64,000 bases of DNA, taken from NCBI GenBank assembly GCA_008638205.1, contig VTPO01000001.1, positions 124,001 through 188,000 on the forward strand, given 5' to 3'. Shown one piece after another: positions 59,762 through 64,000 of the stretch (positions within the stretch are counted from its first letter, which is position 1; every line of letters starts with the position of its first letter). Position numbers and translations under genes: made by a program. Source of the stretch: Pelagibacteraceae bacterium (GTDB lineage: Bacteria > Pseudomonadota > Alphaproteobacteria > Pelagibacterales > Pelagibacteraceae). The notes under the pieces were generated by a model. The model saw nothing but the letters and a program-made list of their open reading frames with translations. It had not been told where the DNA came from and did no database searches.

Positions 59762-60376
59762 TTAAGGGGTTACCCAATGAGCTTTGGAGTCGTTGTCACT
59801 CAATTCAATCTTGGCTCTTCTATGACCTTTCGATGCTAAATACAGCCATTCAAAAGAATCGATTTTACTTTCTATTATAGAAAAGTTTTCATAACCAGAT
59901 TCACTTTCTTCTTTTGGAACATTTTTTCCAACATATTGCTCTGGAATTCCAGAAGTTGGATCTTCACTTTTTGTTCCTGGGGCATTAGTTGCCAAATAGC
60001 ATTTTCTACTAATTACTTGAGTTCTCTCCCAAACCTCTTTGGTCAGATCATCTTTATAATGAATATTAGCAATACCTGCGGCTCTGACCTGAATTTTTCT
60101 CTCCTTATTGTAAAAAAGGAAATAGATTTGATTGTTATTTTTAATAAATTTTATTTTGTCCGACCTAATATCGGTATGAAATCTCAATATGTTTCTATCC
60201 TGAAAAGCTCCACGTAATACTACAATCCTAGCGTCGGGACCTTGTTTTGAATTGAGAACAACAACAGGAAGTCTAAAGTCTTCATTTCTGTCTGTTACAC
60301 CTTTAGAAAGCAGATTCCATATTTCATCAAGAATTAAATCCTTGTTATTGTAAAATTCAGGATCTTCTTTGTTCAT
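59762..60376 (-). CDS. Pyridoxamine 5'-phosphate oxidase-like FMN-binding protein
   Basis: The 204 residues have a split-barrel flavin fold: 'FRLPVVVLNSKQGPDARIVVLRGAFQDRNILRFHTDIRSDKIKFIKNN' is the FMN-binding segment, and the C-terminal 'IDSFEWLYLASKGHRRAKIEL' is the subgroup ending (Alr4036-like) rather than true PdxH. The reaction is uncertain; PdxH-type oxidation of pyridoxamine phosphate cannot be assumed. It begins 1 bp after the stop of the dehydrogenase gene upstream, so the pair is co-transcribed. Confidence 0.8.
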   Translation of the reverse strand: MNKEDPEFYNNKDLILDEIWNLLSKGVTDRNEDFRLPVVVLNSKQGPDARIVVLRGAFQDRNILRFHTDIRSDKIKFIKNNNQIYFLFYNKERKIQVRAAGIANIHYKDDLTKEVWERTQVISRKCYLATNAPGTKSEDPTSGIPEQYVGKNVPKEESESGYENFSIIESKIDSFEWLYLASKGHRRAKIELSDNDSKAHWVTP

Positions 60377-60377
60377 G

Positions 60378-61253
60378 TTATTTTTTTTTTGGTAATAAAG
60401 TGATTAAGCTAGAAGTATCAAAACGGTTTCCACCTTTTTTTTGTACTTCTGCATAATATTTATCTATAACTTCGGTAATAGGAAGTATAGAGCCATTGCT
60501 CTTTGCCTCTTCCATAGCAATGGATAAATCTTTTCTCATCCAATCGACAGCAAAACCATAATCAAACTTATCTGTGATCATTGTTTTGTAGCGATTTTCC
60601 ATTTGCCATGACTGTGCAGCTCCTTTGGAAATAACTTCGATTACATCTTCCATATTCAATCCTGCATTCTGACCAAATCGAATAGCTTCTGACAAACCCT
60701 GAACTAATCCAGCAATACAAATCTGATTAACCATTTTCGCAAGTTGACCGCTTCCAGAGTTTCCTAACAATTTCATTTTTTTAGAATAACAATCGATAAT
60801 GGATTCTGCTTGTTCAAAATGATTTTGTTCTCCACCAATCATTACTGTTAGCGCACCATTTTCAGCTCCGGCTTGTCCACCCGAAACTGGTGCATCAAGA
60901 AAACCAAACTTTCTTTTTTTTGCTTCTTCGTTTAGCTCTCTTGCAATCTTTGCAGAAGCAGTAGTGTTATCTATAAAGATAGCTCTTTCTTTAACATTGT
61001 GAAATGCACCATGCTCACCGATAGTTACTTCTTTTAAATCATTATCATTACCTACACAGGTAAAAACAAAATCAGAATCTTTTGCAGCTTCTTTGGGTGT
61101 AGAAGCATGTTTTCCACCATATTCACCAACCCATTTTTCTGCTTTCGCAGTCGTTCGATTATAAACGGTTACATCGTGACCAGCTTTTGCTATAAATCCT
61201 GCCATTGGATATCCCATGACTCCTAAACCTATGAACGTTACTTTTTTTGACAT
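60378..61253 (-). CDS. 3-hydroxyisobutyrate/tartronate-semialdehyde (GarR/HIBADH) type dehydrogenase
   Basis: The 291 residues contain the NAD(P) site 'VTFIGLGVMGYPMAGFIAKAGHDVTVYNRT', the substrate loop 'LDAPVSGGQAGAENGALTVMIGG' and the catalytic Lys in 'SGSGQLAKMVNQICIAG'. The 'NRTTAKAEKW' after the second strand suggests NADP preference (Arg). The family reduces or oxidises short beta-hydroxy acids. Substrate assignment between hydroxyisobutyrate, tartronate semialdehyde or succinic semialdehyde needs more than sequence. An SD-like 'aggaga' lies just upstream of the ATG. Confidence 0.88.
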   Translation of the reverse strand: MSKKVTFIGLGVMGYPMAGFIAKAGHDVTVYNRTTAKAEKWVGEYGGKHASTPKEAAKDSDFVFTCVGNDNDLKEVTIGEHGAFHNVKERAIFIDNTTASAKIARELNEEAKKRKFGFLDAPVSGGQAGAENGALTVMIGGEQNHFEQAESIIDCYSKKMKLLGNSGSGQLAKMVNQICIAGLVQGLSEAIRFGQNAGLNMEDVIEVISKGAAQSWQMENRYKTMITDKFDYGFAVDWMRKDLSIAMEEAKSNGSILPITEVIDKYYAEVQKKGGNRFDTSSLITLLPKKK

Positions 61254-61273
61254 TCGTTTCTCCTATTTTTTAA

Positions 61274-62500
61274 ATGTTTAATTATCAATTCGTTAAAAAT
61301 AATTATAGATTTCTTTTATTTGGATTCATTTTGACATTTTGTTCTAGCTTTGGTCAAACTTTTTTTATTGGCATCTTTAATCCTTATATAAGAGAAGATT
61401 TAAGCTTAAGTCACTCTGAATTTGGTTTAATTTATTCGTTGGCTACTCTTTTAAGTAGCTTTTCCTTAATTTGGATAGGAAAAAAAATTGATGACTTTAA
61501 AATCATTTATTTTGCCATTGCGGTCTGTTTATTTTTAGCTTTTTCTAGTTTTTTCCTAACTTTGGTTAGCAATATTATTCTTTTATTTTTTGCAATATAT
61601 TTTCTTAGATTGTCAGGACAGGGATTAATGACACATACAGCTAGTACCTCTATGGCAAAATTCTTTGACTTAAATCGTGGAAAAGCTCTTAGCATTTCTT
61701 GGTTAGGCTTATCCTTAGGAGAAGGTTTTTTGCCTTATTTAATTATTTTTCTTATGAAATTTTATTCTTGGAAAATAGTTTGGTTAGGAATTTCTATTTT
61801 TATTTTAAGTTTAGTAGTTCCTTCCGTATTTTTTATTTTAAGATTTTACCAGGATGGATCTACAGAAATTTCCGATACAAAGAAACAAGAAGTTAATCAC
61901 ACAATTAAAAACTGGACAAGATCAGAGGTAATACGTGATTCAAAGTTTTATTTTTTACTACCCGCTGTATTGGGACCTGCTTTTTTATCAACAGGAATTT
62001 TTATTAATCAAATATATATTTTTGAGAGTAAACAATGGTCAATGCTGATGTTAGCACAGGGCTTTACTTTGTATGCAATTGTGAGTGTAATTACTTTAGC
62101 TGTTTCTGGTTTTTTAATAGATCGCTTTTCTGCCATTAAAGTTCTACCTTTTTATTTGTTACCAACTATGGCCGCCTATACTTTGGTAATTACTAGTAGC
62201 TGGGCCTTTACTCCTATTGTTATGATGATTTTGATTGCTATGACCAACGGTACTTCTAGTGTTTTGCTTACTTCTACCTGGTCAGAGATTTATGGTACTA
62301 AGTATTTGGGTGGAATTAGATCTATTACTGTTTCTTTCTTTGTTTTTTCTACCGCTATTGCCCCTGTATTGTTTGGATATTTGATTGATCAGCAATTCAC
62401 TATTAATCAAATATTTTCAATGATGCTGGGCTATTTAATTTTGGCCAATGCTTTGTTTTTATTCAAATTAAAAGACTACCAACCTGTAAAAATTGCTTGA
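61274..62500 (+). CDS. MFS transporter
   Basis: The 408 residues give ~12 membrane helices. The first loop 'IGIFNPYIREDLSLSHSEFGLIYSLATL' and the following 'GKKIDDF' (a weak MFS loop 2-3 motif) fit an oxalate/formate- or monocarboxylate-type porter. 'GLSLGEGFLPYLIIFLM' is in helix 5, and the cytoplasmic central loop is short (~30 residues). The substrate is unknown. It is divergent from the GarR-type dehydrogenase with a 20-bp gap. Confidence 0.88.
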   Translation: MFNYQFVKNNYRFLLFGFILTFCSSFGQTFFIGIFNPYIREDLSLSHSEFGLIYSLATLLSSFSLIWIGKKIDDFKIIYFAIAVCLFLAFSSFFLTLVSNIILLFFAIYFLRLSGQGLMTHTASTSMAKFFDLNRGKALSISWLGLSLGEGFLPYLIIFLMKFYSWKIVWLGISIFILSLVVPSVFFILRFYQDGSTEISDTKKQEVNHTIKNWTRSEVIRDSKFYFLLPAVLGPAFLSTGIFINQIYIFESKQWSMLMLAQGFTLYAIVSVITLAVSGFLIDRFSAIKVLPFYLLPTMAAYTLVITSSWAFTPIVMMILIAMTNGTSSVLLTSTWSEIYGTKYLGGIRSITVSFFVFSTAIAPVLFGYLIDQQFTINQIFSMMLGYLILANALFLFKLKDYQPVKIA

Positions 62501-62536
62501 TTTTCAAGTCTAAAGTCATTAGAAGACCTCAACTTT

Positions 62537-63001
62537 ATGGCACGTGTAACAGTAGAAGATTGTTTAGAGCAAGTTGATAATCAGTATGATTTGATCATCC
62601 TAGCTAAAGAAAGAACTTTGCAAATTGGTGCAGGGGACAAACCTTTGGTAGATGAAGACAATGATAAAAAAACTGTAATTTCACTGAGAGAAATTGGCGA
62701 TAAAAAAATCGATATTAAAAACTTAAATAATGCAACGATTGATCGTGCTAGAGATCATCCAGAAGACGCAACAGTACAAGAAGATTTTGATGCTCCAGAA
62801 GGAGACGAGTTTGAAGCAATTTATAAGGGTGAAGTGTCTAAATCTGGACAGGCAATTTTGCCATCTAAAAGATCAAGAAAAGTTCCTGTAGCTTCAGCAG
62901 CTGCAGTTGATGATGCGGATGATAGTGATGACGATGTATCAGAAGATATCGTAGATCAAACTACGGAAGCAAGTCCTACTGAAGATAAACCTTCAGAATA
63001 A
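62537..63001 (+). CDS. rpoZ: DNA-directed RNA polymerase omega subunit
   Basis: The 154 residues start 'MARVTVEDCLEQVDNQYDLIILAKERTLQIGAG', the highly conserved omega N-terminus, with 'KKTVISLREIGDKKID' as the second conserved block. The last ~70 residues form an acidic disordered tail ('DDADDSDDDVSEDIVD') much longer than in E. coli omega (91 residues). Omega binds the beta-prime subunit and aids assembly. It is not followed by spoT or other common neighbours. Confidence 0.93.
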   Translation: MARVTVEDCLEQVDNQYDLIILAKERTLQIGAGDKPLVDEDNDKKTVISLREIGDKKIDIKNLNNATIDRARDHPEDATVQEDFDAPEGDEFEAIYKGEVSKSGQAILPSKRSRKVPVASAAAVDDADDSDDDVSEDIVDQTTEASPTEDKPSE

Positions 63002-63005
63002 TCTA

Positions 63006-64000
63006 CTACTCAAATTCTTTTAAAATTTTATCGCGGTGCTGATCAAGGTCAGGTATTTCGCCTCGAGTTGATTTGTCTTCATAATTAGACATTTTAATTG
63101 GATTACCTGCCATTTTAAATTTTCCAATTTTATTGTGATTGGCACTTACAATCATATTCCTAAATTCAATTTGAGGATTTTCTACTGCCTCTTTAATATT
63201 GTAAATAGGTCCACATGGAATTTTCTTTTCAATAAATAGCGCAACCCATTCTTCTGTTGTTTTGTCTTTTAATTTGGATTCTATGATTACTTTCAACTCA
63301 TCGATATTTTTATTTCTAGATTGGTTATCCTTAAAGTTATCTTGCTTATAACAATCACAATTTAACACTTCACACATTCCTTGAAATAATTTTTCATTGC
63401 CAGCTGCAATAATGATGTAGCTATCTTTTGTTTTGAATGCTTCAAAAGGAGCAATGGAAGGATGACGCGATCCCATTGGCTGAGGAATTTCTCCCTTCGA
63501 TAGATATCTTGCGATTGCATTTTCCAATATAGCAATTTGACAATCTAGCATAGAGACATCTATGTGACTTCCTTTCCCAGTTTTTGTTCGATCAAACAAT
63601 GCAGCGTTCACACCAATGGCAGTAAACAAACCAGCAGTAATATCTCCAATGGAAGTTCCAACTCTAGTTGGTTCGCTATTTGGCTGACCTGTAACACTCA
63701 TGAGACCACCCATCCCTTGAACCACCATATCGTATGCAGGAAGTTCCTTCATTGGACCTGTTTGACCGAATCCAGATGCAGATGCATAAATAAGTTTTGG
63801 GTATTTGTCTTTTAAATCACTCCAACCGTATCCCCATTTTTCCAAGGTTCCAGGTTTAAAGTTTTCAACAAGAATGTCAGCTTTGGCTAAAATTTTTTCA
63901 AAAATTTTTTTATCCTCCTCGTTCTTTAAATTTAGAGCAATACTTTCCTTTCCTCTATTTAAAGACATAAAGTATGCTGATTGTTCTTCTATAAAAGGAC
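63006..64000 (-). CDS. CoA-transferase family III protein (5' end outside window)
   Basis: The frame stays open upstream of the ATG at 63968 to the window edge, reading 'PFIEEQSAYFMSLNRGKESIALNL'. This matches the interior family III sequence '..SAYFLSLNRNKRSIALDLK', so the gene starts beyond base 64000. The visible ~330 residues contain 'DILVENFKPGTLEKWGYGW', 'SASGFGQTGPMKELPAYDMVVQGMGGLMSVTG', 'GKGSHIDVSMLDCQIAIL' and 'GPIYNIKEAVENPQ'. These enzymes move CoA between carboxylic acids. The substrate is unknown. The catalytic Asp is expected within 'HIDVSMLD'. Confidence 0.92.
   Translation of the reverse strand, partial: PFIEEQSAYFMSLNRGKESIALNLKNEEDKKIFEKILAKADILVENFKPGTLEKWGYGWSDLKDKYPKLIYASASGFGQTGPMKELPAYDMVVQGMGGLMSVTGQPNSEPTRVGTSIGDITAGLFTAIGVNAALFDRTKTGKGSHIDVSMLDCQIAILENAIARYLSKGEIPQPMGSRHPSIAPFEAFKTKDSYIIIAAGNEKLFQGMCEVLNCDCYKQDNFKDNQSRNKNIDELKVIIESKLKDKTTEEWVALFIEKKIPCGPIYNIKEAVENPQIEFRNMIVSANHNKIGKFKMAGNPIKMSNYEDKSTRGEIPDLDQHRDKILKEFE

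Noticed and set aside
1-64000. CRISPR arrays, insertion sequences, prophage, toxin-antitoxin or restriction systems
   Set aside because: No regularly spaced repeats, transposase, integrase, phage structural or defence-type proteins were recognised on either strand.

Overview
The window is strongly AT-rich and gene-dense, with very short intergenic gaps, many 1-29 bp gene overlaps and several TTG/GTG starts. Gene content is that of a streamlined marine alphaproteobacterium and fits a SAR11/Pelagibacterales-like lineage: tripartite tricarboxylate (TTT) transporters, MmgE/PrpD proteins, an AcuI-type acryloyl-CoA reductase, DUF3553, DUF2237, a CADD-type enzyme, serCAB, and hisI next to folE. The taxonomic call is an inference from content and base composition; no rRNA is present. 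No insertion sequence, prophage, CRISPR array or replication origin was seen, and no intergenic stretch exceeds 300 bases.

Region 1 (1-3.7 kb): the 3' end of an outer-membrane barrel gene with a clear terminator, a secreted alpha/beta hydrolase, then a minus-strand set (MsrB, PaaI-type thioesterase, MmgE/PrpD protein) and a small Lys-rich secreted protein.

Region 2 (3.7-32 kb) is the striking part, a large carboxylate-catabolism island. It holds a TcuA-like tricarballylate dehydrogenase, an Ldh-family oxidoreductase, a cupin, an isocitrate/isopropylmalate-type dehydrogenase, two TauD/TfdA-type dioxygenases and an alpha/beta hydrolase. It also has two complete TTT uptake systems (one with TctA and TctB apparently fused), two PrpF-family isomerases and two adjacent aconitase-family genes. 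Three MmgE/PrpD genes (a fourth lies just upstream, at 1.2 kb), two SDR proteins lacking the usual catalytic Tyr and two TauE/SafE exporters complete it. Read together, these supply every step for importing an external tricarboxylate, desaturating it, isomerising and hydrating the double bond, and oxidatively decarboxylating the product into the TCA cycle. The propionate-side enzymes PrpC and PrpB are not in the window, so this is not simply a methylcitrate cycle operon.

Region 3 (32-46.7 kb) is mostly housekeeping: pirin and azoreductase, a homocysteine methyltransferase, a solitary ccmD, a hisI/2OG-oxygenase/DUF2237/HAD operon, folE, acuI with a LysR regulator, a PII protein lacking the uridylylated Tyr51, LysE exporter, RseP-like protease, HU, a CADD-type (probable p-aminobenzoate-forming) enzyme, and the serine operon serC-serA-serB.

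Region 4 (46.7-64 kb): a glycosyltransferase-like gene of unusual composition, rhodanese, ammonium transporter, aldehyde dehydrogenase with DUF779, HCCA isomerase and ABA4-like membrane protein, recX, a compact DUF3553-cysQ-small membrane peptide operon (two of the three absent from the ORF track), mnmA, a 27-residue very basic peptide, a DEAD-box-family helicase with a DEMD motif, an elongator tRNA-Met, a repeat-containing membrane protein, two small unknown or zinc-ribbon proteins, a PNPOx-family protein, a GarR/HIBADH-type dehydrogenase, an MFS transporter, the RNA polymerase omega subunit, and a CoA-transferase truncated by the window edge.
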